Assembly: GCF_018449545.1 (NCBI RefSeq)
Contig: NZ_JAAVUR010000001.1
Coordinates: forward strand, 558,001 to 622,000
Direction of reading: 5' to 3'
Origin: Granulicella sp. dw_53
Lineage (GTDB): Bacteria; Acidobacteriota; Terriglobia; Terriglobales; Acidobacteriaceae
DNA: 64,000 nucleotides
The notes under the pieces were generated by a model. That model was not told the origin of the DNA. It ran no database searches and saw only the letters and a list, made by a program, of their open reading frames with translations. Shown here in pieces: positions 1 through 7,631 of the stretch. Within the stretch, counting starts at the first letter, position 1; each line of letters begins with the position of its first letter. The translations under genes and the position numbers were made by a program.

Positions 1-581
1 CAAAAGATGGTGTTCGGAATAACCTGCCCGAGAGTGTCAACTTGGATGCATCTTCTCCGACTCAGCAGATTGGTTCCCTACTTCCCGAGACCAAAGAGAA
101 GTTCGTGCCAGGAAGCCATCCTTTCCAGCAGGACGATGCAGCCCACGCCTCGGCTGTGATTCAACTACCTCATGAGCTTCCCGAACCCACGATCGTATCG
201 GTCGATCAGGAGGCTAGAGTAATTGCTGCGGCACCCAGCGTACCCGTCCAAGCAGCTACGGTTCTTCCTGTGCCACAGTCGATCATCGACCAGGCTTCCC
301 TACCCTCTATCACGATGGCGGCTCCTCCGATCGGAGATCGAGATCCGATGGTCTCTCCGAGGACGACTCGTCCCGCAGATCCGCAGGCAACGCAACGTCC
401 AAGCCCACCGCAGCCCGTGGTTCTGGCATCTCCAATAACCACTGAAGTCAACATATCGATTGGACACATTGAGGTCCGGGCTGTTCAAGGTGCTCAACCT
501 GCAGCGAGGCCGGCTCCGGCTCCGCACGTCACATTGGCTGACTTCCTCGATCACGGAAGATCGAACGGGGTCAGCAGATGA
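1..581 (+). CDS. eCIS-associated orphan protein, 5' end outside window
   Basis: The frame is open from the left edge of the window, so the gene is cut; a TTG at base 42 is possible as a start but not needed. The visible 192 residues are hydrophilic and rich in Pro and Ala, with no membrane segment or catalytic motif. Near the C-terminus is the stretch INISIGHIEVRAVQGA followed by a Pro-rich linker and a final LADFLDHGR. From memory, short proteins with a C-terminal IG-IEVRA motif and an L-D-L-R-like tail commonly precede the DUF4255 gene in eCIS loci, which fits this position. The stop overlaps the next start by 4 bases (ATGA). No function is known to me; a particle-assembly or adaptor role is inference only. 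Confidence 0.6.
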   Translation, partial: KDGVRNNLPESVNLDASSPTQQIGSLLPETKEKFVPGSHPFQQDDAAHASAVIQLPHELPEPTIVSVDQEARVIAAAPSVPVQAATVLPVPQSIIDQASLPSITMAAPPIGDRDPMVSPRTTRPADPQATQRPSPPQPVVLASPITTEVNISIGHIEVRAVQGAQPAARPAPAPHVTLADFLDHGRSNGVSR

Positions 582-1831
582 GCGATTATCTTGCTGTCGG
601 TGGCGTCAGCGCTGTGATGCGCTGGATTCTTTCCAGCGCCCTTACTGCGGGCGGTCCCAGTTCTATCATCGGTGTGTCGAGCCCTGTAACCTCTCTCTCC
701 CCTGACCTCGTCCCCACGGGTGCTGAGGAACAACCGCAGATCAATCTCTTCATGTACTACGCCAGTATCAATGCGGCTTCTCGTAATGCGGCTCTTCCGT
801 CGTTGGATAGCCAAGGACGCCGCACTAGCAACGCGCCCCTGGCACTCGACCTCCACTACCTCATCAGTGCTTATGGAAAGAACGAGTTCGATCCGGAGAT
901 TCTTCTTGCCTGGGCCATGCAGGTCTTTCACGAAACTCCGATTCTCTCGCGCAAATTGATTGAGGACTCCATCAACGCCATACTGCTCTCTGGTCCTCTC
1001 AGTCCAGAGCTTCAACTCATCGTCACAACCACGCTTGCCACTCAGGTCGAATCTATTCGTATCACGCCTGGCTCGCTCTCAAACGAGGAGATCTCTCGTC
1101 TGTGGATGGCCTTCAATACACACTACCGACCCACGACCTCGTATCAGATCTCGGTCGTTCTGATTGAGGAGAAGAAGTCCTTCAAGTCCAATCTACCCGT
1201 GCAGTCACGCAACGTCCTCGCACTTCCCTGGCAGAGTCCAATCATTGACAGCGTTACACCCTCTCCGGTGGGCGCTGGTGAGTTACTTACGATCTCCGGC
1301 CGTAACTTCATTGGGGATTCACCTTCCGACTCACTTATCATCTTCGATGATGAGCCTGGCATCGCGCCTGAGACCATTCAGCCGAATTTTATTCGCGTCC
1401 GCATTCCCGCAACGCTACAGGCTGGCGTTCGTACTTTGCGTATTATGCGTAATGTGCGATTTGGTGTCGCCGCATCGGATCCCCATCCGGGCTTTTCGTC
1501 GAGCGCCACGCCCTTCCTTCTTGCTCCCACCATTACTACTACTCCTCCTATCAGCGTCGCCGTAGGGGCCACGTTGACAGTCGGCGTGACGCCTCCAGTC
1601 GGGCGTGCGCAGGAGGCTGTCTTGCTAATTGGTGACTCCGCAATCCCTATACCTGCACGTCCCACGAGCGGGCCAGCCACAACCAATTCTCTTGCTGTTT
1701 CAATTCCTCCAGATTTTGTCGTTCCCACATCTGCTCAGCCGTTGCGCGTGCAGATCGATCGATCGCAAAGCAGGCTTACCTTCGATAGCCTTACGCTCCA
1801 GTACCTTCCACAAGTGACGGTGACTCCATGA
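578..1831 (+). CDS. eCIS tail-terminator/cap protein (DUF4255, Pvc16/Afp16-like) with C-terminal Ig-like domains
   Basis: The N-terminal ~190 residues match the DUF4255 (Pvc16 N-terminal) pattern: an early helix (YLAVGGVSAVMRWILSSAL), then PQINLFMYYAS, LALDLHYLISAYG and a helix ending in the AMQVFHETPILSR type of sequence. In PVC and Afp particles this protein caps the sheath-tube end distal to the baseplate. Residues ~213-297 look like an IPT/TIG immunoglobulin fold (PIIDSVTPSPVGAGELLTISG), and a second beta-rich region follows to residue 417. Simple caps stop after the first domain, so the extra ~220 residues are an extension. The start is the ATGA overlapping the upstream stop, and the 3' end overlaps the ATPase gene in the same way. 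Confidence 0.85.
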   Translation: MSDYLAVGGVSAVMRWILSSALTAGGPSSIIGVSSPVTSLSPDLVPTGAEEQPQINLFMYYASINAASRNAALPSLDSQGRRTSNAPLALDLHYLISAYGKNEFDPEILLAWAMQVFHETPILSRKLIEDSINAILLSGPLSPELQLIVTTTLATQVESIRITPGSLSNEEISRLWMAFNTHYRPTTSYQISVVLIEEKKSFKSNLPVQSRNVLALPWQSPIIDSVTPSPVGAGELLTISGRNFIGDSPSDSLIIFDDEPGIAPETIQPNFIRVRIPATLQAGVRTLRIMRNVRFGVAASDPHPGFSSSATPFLLAPTITTTPPISVAVGATLTVGVTPPVGRAQEAVLLIGDSAIPIPARPTSGPATTNSLAVSIPPDFVVPTSAQPLRVQIDRSQSRLTFDSLTLQYLPQVTVTP

Positions 1832-3780
1832 GCGCAGCCGCGTTGGACGTGCAACAGACCGATCTTGTAACCGCGCTCGATCGTGTCTACGCTGCGCTCG
1901 CGTCCTCCACCAACCATGGGATTAATCCAGATGCTGCCGAGTCGCACGCCGATCTCTCGTCTCCTCTCGGCCATCTCGTGCGTACCTTCTCGCTATCCCC
2001 CTTTGAGCGCGATGTGCTTTTACTTTGCGCTGGCTTCGATCTGGAGAGCCGCTTCGCGAGCGCCTGTGCAATACAGCAACCGGAACTGTCAAATCCTTCG
2101 CCTACCTTCGGGCTCGCTCTCGCCACTCTCTCCTCGCCGCACTGGAGCGCACTTAGTACGGATGGTCCGCTCCGCAAATGGAGTTTGATCCACGTCGATA
2201 CCTCTGCAGGTCTCCTTCGAGGCGCACTTCGTATCGACGAACGTATTCTTCATTTCCTTATGCGCACGCCAGCCAGCGACAGCTTTCTGCAGTTCAGAGT
2301 ACGACCGATGCTGCCAGTCCTGGTCTCCGCTTCTGAGGCCTATGCGCCTCTTGTCTCATTAGCACTTCGCGCCTGGACCATAATCCCCGGCACGACACAG
2401 GCATCTAAGCCTCTTCTTCTGATCGGTCGCTGCGCCGACGATCGACAGCAACTTCTTCAGCAAATCGGCGATGCCGGAGACTTGCATCCCTTCCAGATCG
2501 ATGCCTTCGATCTTCCCTCTTCTCCTCACGAACGTGACCAGCTCGCACGCGCCTGGACCCGTGAAGCGGCTCTCACTCGTGCAGTTCTCTACATCCGTAC
2601 TGATGGTACGGAGGCTTCAGATACTTCCCGGTCCACCGCGACGATTGCTTCTTTCATTGCTCTACTACAAACGCCCGTTGCGATCGAGGTCCGCGAAGGC
2701 TCAGATCTCGAACAGCTCAAGGCCATCCGGCTTAACGTTCCACCTCTGGATGGGACTCAGCGAAGATCCCTATGGTTACAAACGCTCGGACCATTTGCTT
2801 CACAGATGAACGGTAGTTTCGATTCCATGGTCGATGCCTTTGCTCTCAACGCTTCTTCCATCCATGCCGCTGCAGCCTTAGTCCAGGATGCTCTCTTGCT
2901 TGAGGAGGCTTCCGCTCAAGAGATATTCCACGTCGTTTGGACAGCCTGCCGCACACAGGCCCGCCGCTCCCTTAACGGTCTTGCCCAGCGTATTGAAACA
3001 AAAGCCGTATGGCAGGACCTCATCCTTCCCGATGCACAGCTCGAAATTCTCCGCCAGATCGTCACTCAGGTCCGCCATCGTTCGATTGTTCAGAACACCT
3101 GGGGTTTCTCTGCGAAGTACTCTCGGGGCTCGGGGATGGCCGCTCTCTTCGCCGGCCCGAGTGGTACTGGCAAGACAATGGCTGCCGAGGTTGTCGCGAA
3201 TGAGCTGTCTCTCGACCTTTATCACATCGATCTTTCTTCCGTCGTCAGCAAGTACATCGGTGAGACTGAAAAGAACCTCCGGCGCATCTTCGACACCGCC
3301 GATGAGAGCGGTGCGATTCTGCTCTTCGATGAGGCCGATGCTCTCTTTGGGAAGAGAAGCGAGGTCCGCGACAGCCACGACCGCTACGCTAATCTCGAGA
3401 TCAGCTACCTCTTACAACGCATGGAGTCCTATCGTGGCGTCGCTATCCTCACCACCAATATGAAGCAGGCGCTTGACACTGCCTTCCTGCGCCGCATCCG
3501 CTTCATCGTACAGTTTCTGTTTCCCGAAGCACTGCAGCGGGAGCGCATCTGGCAACACATCTTTCCTGCTAAGGCTCCGCTTGCACAACTCAACTACAAG
3601 CGCCTTGCGCAACTCAATATTCCCGGTGGCATCATACGGAACATTGCCACGGGCGCCGCCTTCCTGGCTGCCGACGAAAATAGCTCCATTGGAATGGATC
3701 ATATCTTGCGCGCCTCTCGCACGGAGTACGCAAAGCTTGAAAAGCCGCTCACACCATCCGAGATAGGAGGATGGGAATGA
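1828..3780 (+). CDS. eCIS AAA+ ATPase (Pvc15/Afp15-like)
   Basis: A 650-residue ATPase. The N-terminal ~400 residues are the divergent helical region typical of CIS ATPases, including a PLGHLVRTFSLSPFERDVLL segment. The AAA+ core is C-terminal: Walker A GPSGTGKT near residue 443, Walker B ILLFDEAD near residue 500, then a sensor-1-like ILTTN and an arginine-rich FLRRIRF segment. Pvc15-type ATPases are needed for particle assembly or effector loading rather than for contraction, by analogy with PVC and Afp. The start ATG overlaps the DUF4255 stop by 4 bases and the stop overlaps the next start, so the three genes are probably translationally coupled. Confidence 0.9.
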   Translation: MSAAALDVQQTDLVTALDRVYAALASSTNHGINPDAAESHADLSSPLGHLVRTFSLSPFERDVLLLCAGFDLESRFASACAIQQPELSNPSPTFGLALATLSSPHWSALSTDGPLRKWSLIHVDTSAGLLRGALRIDERILHFLMRTPASDSFLQFRVRPMLPVLVSASEAYAPLVSLALRAWTIIPGTTQASKPLLLIGRCADDRQQLLQQIGDAGDLHPFQIDAFDLPSSPHERDQLARAWTREAALTRAVLYIRTDGTEASDTSRSTATIASFIALLQTPVAIEVREGSDLEQLKAIRLNVPPLDGTQRRSLWLQTLGPFASQMNGSFDSMVDAFALNASSIHAAAALVQDALLLEEASAQEIFHVVWTACRTQARRSLNGLAQRIETKAVWQDLILPDAQLEILRQIVTQVRHRSIVQNTWGFSAKYSRGSGMAALFAGPSGTGKTMAAEVVANELSLDLYHIDLSSVVSKYIGETEKNLRRIFDTADESGAILLFDEADALFGKRSEVRDSHDRYANLEISYLLQRMESYRGVAILTTNMKQALDTAFLRRIRFIVQFLFPEALQRERIWQHIFPAKAPLAQLNYKRLAQLNIPGGIIRNIATGAAFLAADENSSIGMDHILRASRTEYAKLEKPLTPSEIGGWE

Positions 3781-4172
3781 ACCGCATGGAACAAAGAAAT
3801 CATTCAGTCGCTCGTTCCACGTCTCCAGCGAGTCCGAATACAACGTCACCACATGCTCCTGCTCCGTTGAGTGCGACAATTCTCAATATTCGCATCGATC
3901 GCCTCACCCTCGGGGGCCTTACACAGGCCGCTCCCAAGGCTGTAATTGCATCCATGCAGCGACACCTCTTGGACCTCACTCGTGATCAACCTTACTTCGA
4001 CTGGGGCAGTCTTCGAGCGTTAAACGATCTCCATGCTCCGTTCAAATTGGATGGCGGAGAGCTACCTTCTAATGCCTCTTCCGAGCAGGTCGGTTCGCAG
4101 CTCGCTCAAAGCATTCTCCGGAAGATCTCCTCGGCAGAGCGCAGGGAGCGAATACAAGATCGCAGTCCGTAA
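3777..4172 (+). CDS. small conserved eCIS protein of unknown function
   Basis: A 131-residue protein. I chose the ATG at 3777 over 3771 because the AGGAGG at 3765-3770 would touch the earlier ATG but lies 6 bases from this one, which also gives the ATGA overlap seen elsewhere in the cluster. After a polar 30-residue lead it contains ILNIRIDRLTLGGLTQAA, then a helical segment and a C-terminal EQVGSQLAQSILRKI. From memory, small proteins with this pattern (a strand with I-I-L-L-G, ending with G-Q-A-I) follow the ATPase in other eCIS loci. No membrane segment or catalytic motif is visible. The function is unknown. Confidence 0.7.
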   Translation: MNRMEQRNHSVARSTSPASPNTTSPHAPAPLSATILNIRIDRLTLGGLTQAAPKAVIASMQRHLLDLTRDQPYFDWGSLRALNDLHAPFKLDGGELPSNASSEQVGSQLAQSILRKISSAERRERIQDRSP

Positions 4173-4254
4173 TGCTTACTCCCGCTTCAATTACCGCTCT
4201 CCACAGCAACGGAATGAAAATCCTAACGCTCTCTATCTAGCCCGGAGTATAACT

Positions 4255-4860
4255 ATGGCGAATATCTCGCCCAGGCTGCAAAAAGGTGCAATCCTCTCGC
4301 TCGACGCCACCACGGGTGTCCCGCTCGGCGGGATCAGTCTGCAGTACAACCCGGAGTCTATTACGCGCTCTCTCCATCCACAGACGGTCGGAGGAGAGCC
4401 TGACCGCTCCGAGGTCCTTCGTCTGAAAGGCCCACCCGTAGAAACCATCAAATGTGTCGCGGAGATCGACGCTACAGATCTTCTTGCAGCAGGAGACGCG
4501 AATACGCTCAAGTTCGGTATCCAGCCCCAGCTCGCTGCACTTGAACTGCTTGTCTATCCATCGAGCTCCGAGCTCATCCTCAATGAGGCCCTGACACTTC
4601 TCGGCACTATCGAGATCCTACCTATGGAATCCGCACTTACTCTCTTCGTCTGGAGCAAATCGCGCATCACGCCCGTCCGCATCACAGATATCGAGATTAC
4701 CGAAGAAGCCTTCGACCCGCAGCTCAATCCCATTCGCGCTCGCGTCTCACTCGGTATGCGCATCCTGAACGTCAATGATGTGGGTTTCCTCAATCCTGCA
4801 GGAGCTCTGTATATGGTCCACCAAATTGGAAAAGAAGCGCTCGCCGCTCTCGTTGGTTGA
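4255..4860 (+). CDS. CIS tube-initiator-like protein (Pvc7/Afp7-type, CIS_tube domain)
   Basis: A 201-residue protein starting at ATG 4255; the frame stays open further upstream but that part has no protein-like character. The N-terminus KGAILSLDATTGVPLGGISL followed by QYNPESITRSL is the hallmark of the CIS tube family, in which a short strand is followed by a YNP-S motif. In PVC and Afp this protein sits between the inner tube and the baseplate hub. The remaining sequence is beta-rich, with the ALTLFVWSKSRITPVRITDI type of strands typical of tube-fold proteins. It lies directly before the LysM-like and gpD-like genes, the usual order for the baseplate centre. Confidence 0.8.
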   Translation: MANISPRLQKGAILSLDATTGVPLGGISLQYNPESITRSLHPQTVGGEPDRSEVLRLKGPPVETIKCVAEIDATDLLAAGDANTLKFGIQPQLAALELLVYPSSSELILNEALTLLGTIEILPMESALTLFVWSKSRITPVRITDIEITEEAFDPQLNPIRARVSLGMRILNVNDVGFLNPAGALYMVHQIGKEALAALVG

Positions 4861-4877
4861 GACAAAGAGGAAAGATT

Positions 4878-5243
4878 ATGGAAGCTGCTCTCGCATCGAT
4901 CGTCAAATCCGCTGCCGGCACAGGCGCACCCACCAATCCGAGCAGCCGCTACTACGGTTCGCCGGTTCTTACACTCACACTCCCTAACGGCACGGAGGTT
5001 GCCTATCTCCAGCGGCGCATCCTTCCACAGCCTGACGTCTATACCTCCATCATCGAACACAACGTTGTTGAAGGAGACCGGCTCGACGTGCTCGCCGCCA
5101 GATATCTTGGTGACCCACTCCTGTTCTGGATGATCTGCGACGTTAACGCCGCGACGGATCCAGAACAGCTTACTGCACAGACTGGTCGCACAATCAAGAT
5201 TCCTCTTGCCTCTGGTATCCCTGCGGGAGCTCGCAATGGCTAG
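4878..5243 (+). CDS. LysM-like baseplate protein
   Basis: A 121-residue protein. The ATG at 4878 is preferred over TTG 4857 because an AGAGGAAAG ribosome site ends 5 bases before it. The C-terminal half carries a LysM-type module (VVEGDRLDVLAARYLGDPLL then FWMICDVN), ending in a basic, Gly-rich tail. This small LysM protein is found between the tube-initiator and gpD genes in eCIS, T6SS-like and phage tail loci (compare phage Mu gp53/X proteins), where it joins the hub to the wedge. Its stop lies 8 bases inside the next gene. Confidence 0.78.
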   Translation: MEAALASIVKSAAGTGAPTNPSSRYYGSPVLTLTLPNGTEVAYLQRRILPQPDVYTSIIEHNVVEGDRLDVLAARYLGDPLLFWMICDVNAATDPEQLTAQTGRTIKIPLASGIPAGARNG

Positions 5244-6372
5244 CAGCCTCTTTCTCACGCTGCTGATAGGTCCTATTGAGGCCCTGCCAGCACCAAAGCC
5301 GCTGGTTGACGCCCTCACCTCTGTCGAGGTGACTGAGTCCGCGAGCGACAGAAGCGGCTTCCAGCTTGGCTTCACCCTTTCGAACCGATCCCCGTTACAA
5401 ACTCTGTTTCTTCTCGCTTCGGGCTCTCCGATCCCTCTTCTCCGGCTGATTCTTATGGTCACGATAGGCGGCATTCCACAGGTCATCGTGGACGGCATCA
5501 TCGAACACCACGAGGTTGTCCCAGGCGCCTCGCAGGGATCCTCTACCCTTCGCGTCAGCGGACACGACCTCTGTTCTGTCATGGATCTTATCGACCTCTC
5601 CGGTCTTCCCTATCCTGGGATGGGTCCGGACGTTCGCGTACTTACCATGCTTGCGAAGTACGCTATGTTCGGACTCATCCCCAATGTGATTCCTGCACTC
5701 GCGCCAGATATCCCCATCCCGATCGATCAGATCCCAATCCAGCAAGGAACCGATCTGACCTACATCAAACATTTAGCGAGGGAGATCGGCTATACCTTCT
5801 ACATCTCGCCTGGCCCTCTCCCCGGCATGAGCCGGGCCTATTGGGGGCCGCAGATCAAGATAGGTCTTCCGCAGCCGGCACTCAACGTAAACATGGATAC
5901 CTGGACTAACGTGGAGAGCCTTAACTTCCGCTATCAGCCACAGACTCCGGTTCTTCCGATCGTCTTCCTGCAGAACAAAGAGACGAAGCTCGTTATCCCC
6001 GTTCCAATTCCAGCGGCTAACCCTCTCAATCCCCCACTCGGCGTCGTTGTTCCTCCACCGCAGCATGTTGAGTTCCTTCACGACACCGCGAATCGGTCTA
6101 TACCCCAAGCCCTGATGTTAGGTATCGCGAAAGCTGCCGAAACAGGGGACGTTGTCACAGGCATCGGATCTCTCGATGTTCTTCGCTACGGCCATATCCT
6201 TCGTTCTCGCGAGCTCGTCGCTGTACGCGGTGCGGGCATTGCGTACGACGGTCTCCACTACGTTCAAAGCGTTACACATACTATTCATCGTGGGCAGTAT
6301 AAACAGCAGTTCAACCTGACCCGCAACGCACTTATCTCCAACACTCCGTTTGTACCTGCGCTCCCTATCTAG
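5236..6372 (+). CDS. gpD/gp27-like baseplate hub protein (Pvc8/VgrG N-terminal type)
   Basis: A 378-residue protein of the late control D family. Strand-rich N-terminal features include VDALTSVEVTESASDRSGFQ, then SGHDLCSVMDLIDL and the helix TYIKHLAREIGYTFYISPGP that is typical of gpD/VgrG hub domains. The C-terminal part ends with SVTHTIHRGQYKQQFNLTRN, the strand-turn-strand that closes this fold. It forms the trimeric hub on which the spike sits; here hub and spike are separate genes, not one VgrG-like fusion. I chose ATG 5236 (MASSLFLTLL), which overlaps the LysM-like gene by 8 bases, over TTG 5206. Confidence 0.85.
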   Translation: MASSLFLTLLIGPIEALPAPKPLVDALTSVEVTESASDRSGFQLGFTLSNRSPLQTLFLLASGSPIPLLRLILMVTIGGIPQVIVDGIIEHHEVVPGASQGSSTLRVSGHDLCSVMDLIDLSGLPYPGMGPDVRVLTMLAKYAMFGLIPNVIPALAPDIPIPIDQIPIQQGTDLTYIKHLAREIGYTFYISPGPLPGMSRAYWGPQIKIGLPQPALNVNMDTWTNVESLNFRYQPQTPVLPIVFLQNKETKLVIPVPIPAANPLNPPLGVVVPPPQHVEFLHDTANRSIPQALMLGIAKAAETGDVVTGIGSLDVLRYGHILRSRELVAVRGAGIAYDGLHYVQSVTHTIHRGQYKQQFNLTRNALISNTPFVPALPI

Positions 6373-6395
6373 CTTCACTTACGGGAAAGGATCTT

Positions 6396-6902
6396 GTGGC
6401 AACCTTCTACGGCAAATATCGTGGCACAGTCCTCAACAACATCGACCCTATGCAGATGGGCCGCATCATGGTGCAGGTTCCGGATGTCTCTAACGTTCTG
6501 CCTTCGACCTGGGCCATGCCCTGCGTTCCCTTTGCCGGTATTCAGAGCGGATTCTTCGTCGTTCCGACCATCGGAACAGGCGTTTGGGTCGAATTTGAAA
6601 AGGGCAACCCAGACTACCCCATCTGGGTAGGAGGCTTCTGGGGCTCTGCTGCGGAGGTGCCTGCGCTTGCACTCGCCACACCACCTGCTCTTCAGTCCAT
6701 AGTTCTTCAGACTGTAGGTCAAAACACCGTCATGATCTGCGACACACCCGGACCGACTGGCGGCATCCTTCTCAAGTCCGTCACCGGCGCTCTTATCTCT
6801 ATCACCGACATCGGAATTACCATCAGCAACGGACAGGGAGCCACCATCGTTATGACCGGTCCGTCCGTCACCGTCAACGCTGGCGCTCTACAAGTTATTT
6901 GA
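6396..6902 (+). CDS. baseplate spike protein, gpV/gp5 OB-fold type
   Basis: A 168-residue protein with a GTG start at 6396, preceded by a GGAAAGG site. The N-terminal ~85 residues form the gp5/gpV OB-fold: YRGTVLNNIDPMQMGRIMVQ, then GTGVWVEFEKGNPDYPIWVG. The C-terminal ~70 residues contain short alternating strands (ITDIGITISNGQGATIVMTG) expected of a trimeric beta-helix needle. It should form the piercing spike between the gpD-like hub and the PAAR-like tip encoded on either side. The length is short for a spike, so the needle must be brief. Confidence 0.85.
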   Translation: MATFYGKYRGTVLNNIDPMQMGRIMVQVPDVSNVLPSTWAMPCVPFAGIQSGFFVVPTIGTGVWVEFEKGNPDYPIWVGGFWGSAAEVPALALATPPALQSIVLQTVGQNTVMICDTPGPTGGILLKSVTGALISITDIGITISNGQGATIVMTGPSVTVNAGALQVI

Positions 6903-6937
6903 AAGAACACACAAGCAACACGAGAGGAGATACCAGC

Positions 6938-7255
6938 ATGCCAGGAGCTCTACTTCATCAAGGTGCCACCGTTTTATGCAGTCACGGCGGTCAGGCCATG
7001 CCCACTGCTCCGAATCCTCGCGTCCTCGTCAGCGGGCAACCGACCGCTCTCATCTCTGTTCCGTGGGTCGTCGCGGGTTGTCCGTTGGTTCCTCCGCCCC
7101 TACCGCCCTGCGTTACAGCGCAGTGGGTCACTGGAACGACACGCGTCCTCTCACTCGGCCAGCCGCTTGTTGTCCAGTCCGGTCAAGCCGTCTCCATTCC
7201 CAACGGAACCCCGCTGCTGCCAGTCGTCATGCAGTTGCGTGTGACTACGATGTGA
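6938..7255 (+). CDS. PAAR-like spike-tip protein
   Basis: A 105-residue protein starting at ATG 6938, after an AGAGGAG site about 6 bases upstream. It starts MPGALLHQGATVLCSHGGQA and continues through Pro/Gly-turn-rich hairpins with Cys and His residues (LCSHGG, AGCPLVPPPLPPC), the pattern of PAAR-like tips that bind a metal at the apex. It lies between the spike and gp25-like genes, as in other eCIS loci. There is no C-terminal extension, so it is not an obvious evolved PAAR with a fused toxin. Confidence 0.8.
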   Translation: MPGALLHQGATVLCSHGGQAMPTAPNPRVLVSGQPTALISVPWVVAGCPLVPPPLPPCVTAQWVTGTTRVLSLGQPLVVQSGQAVSIPNGTPLLPVVMQLRVTTM

Positions 7256-7262
7256 GTCCGCC

Positions 7263-7631
7263 ATGAACCTCCGATACCCTTACCAATTCGATAGTAGCGG
7301 CTGGACAGCACGGATCGACCTGCCCGGCCATGTTCGGAACATGATTGAACAGATCCTCCTCACCTCGCCGGGTGAGCGCGTTAACCGTCCGACCTTCGGA
7401 ACCGGCACTGCCCAGCTCGTCTTCTCCCCCAACAGCGATGTCCTCGCTGCTGCGCAGCAACAGGTGATTCAGGCATCGCTTCAGCAGTGGCTGTCGGATC
7501 TCATTCGCGTTCAAGAGGTCGTAGTCGAGGCTATTGACTCGACCCTTCTCATCACCGTGCGTTACATACTCATCCAGACGCAGCAGTTGCATACAGAGCA
7601 GTTCGTCTATGGTGGAGGTATAGCCCAGTGA
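7263..7631 (+). CDS. gp25-like baseplate wedge protein
   Basis: A 122-residue protein of the GPW/gp25 family. It starts MNLRYPYQFDSSGWTARIDL, has the conserved LLTSPGERVNRPTFGTG motif in which the arginine and glycine contact the first sheath ring in T4 and T6SS models, and ends in a beta strand (LLITVRYILI). The stop overlaps the next GTG start by 4 bases (GTGA). It links the baseplate to the sheath, so sheath genes must exist elsewhere in the locus, most likely left of the window. Confidence 0.92.
   Translation: MNLRYPYQFDSSGWTARIDLPGHVRNMIEQILLTSPGERVNRPTFGTGTAQLVFSPNSDVLAAAQQQVIQASLQQWLSDLIRVQEVVVEAIDSTLLITVRYILIQTQQLHTEQFVYGGGIAQ

Noticed and set aside
6938..7255. Toxin fused to the PAAR-like tip
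   Set aside because: The protein ends just after the PAAR-like domain, with no extension.
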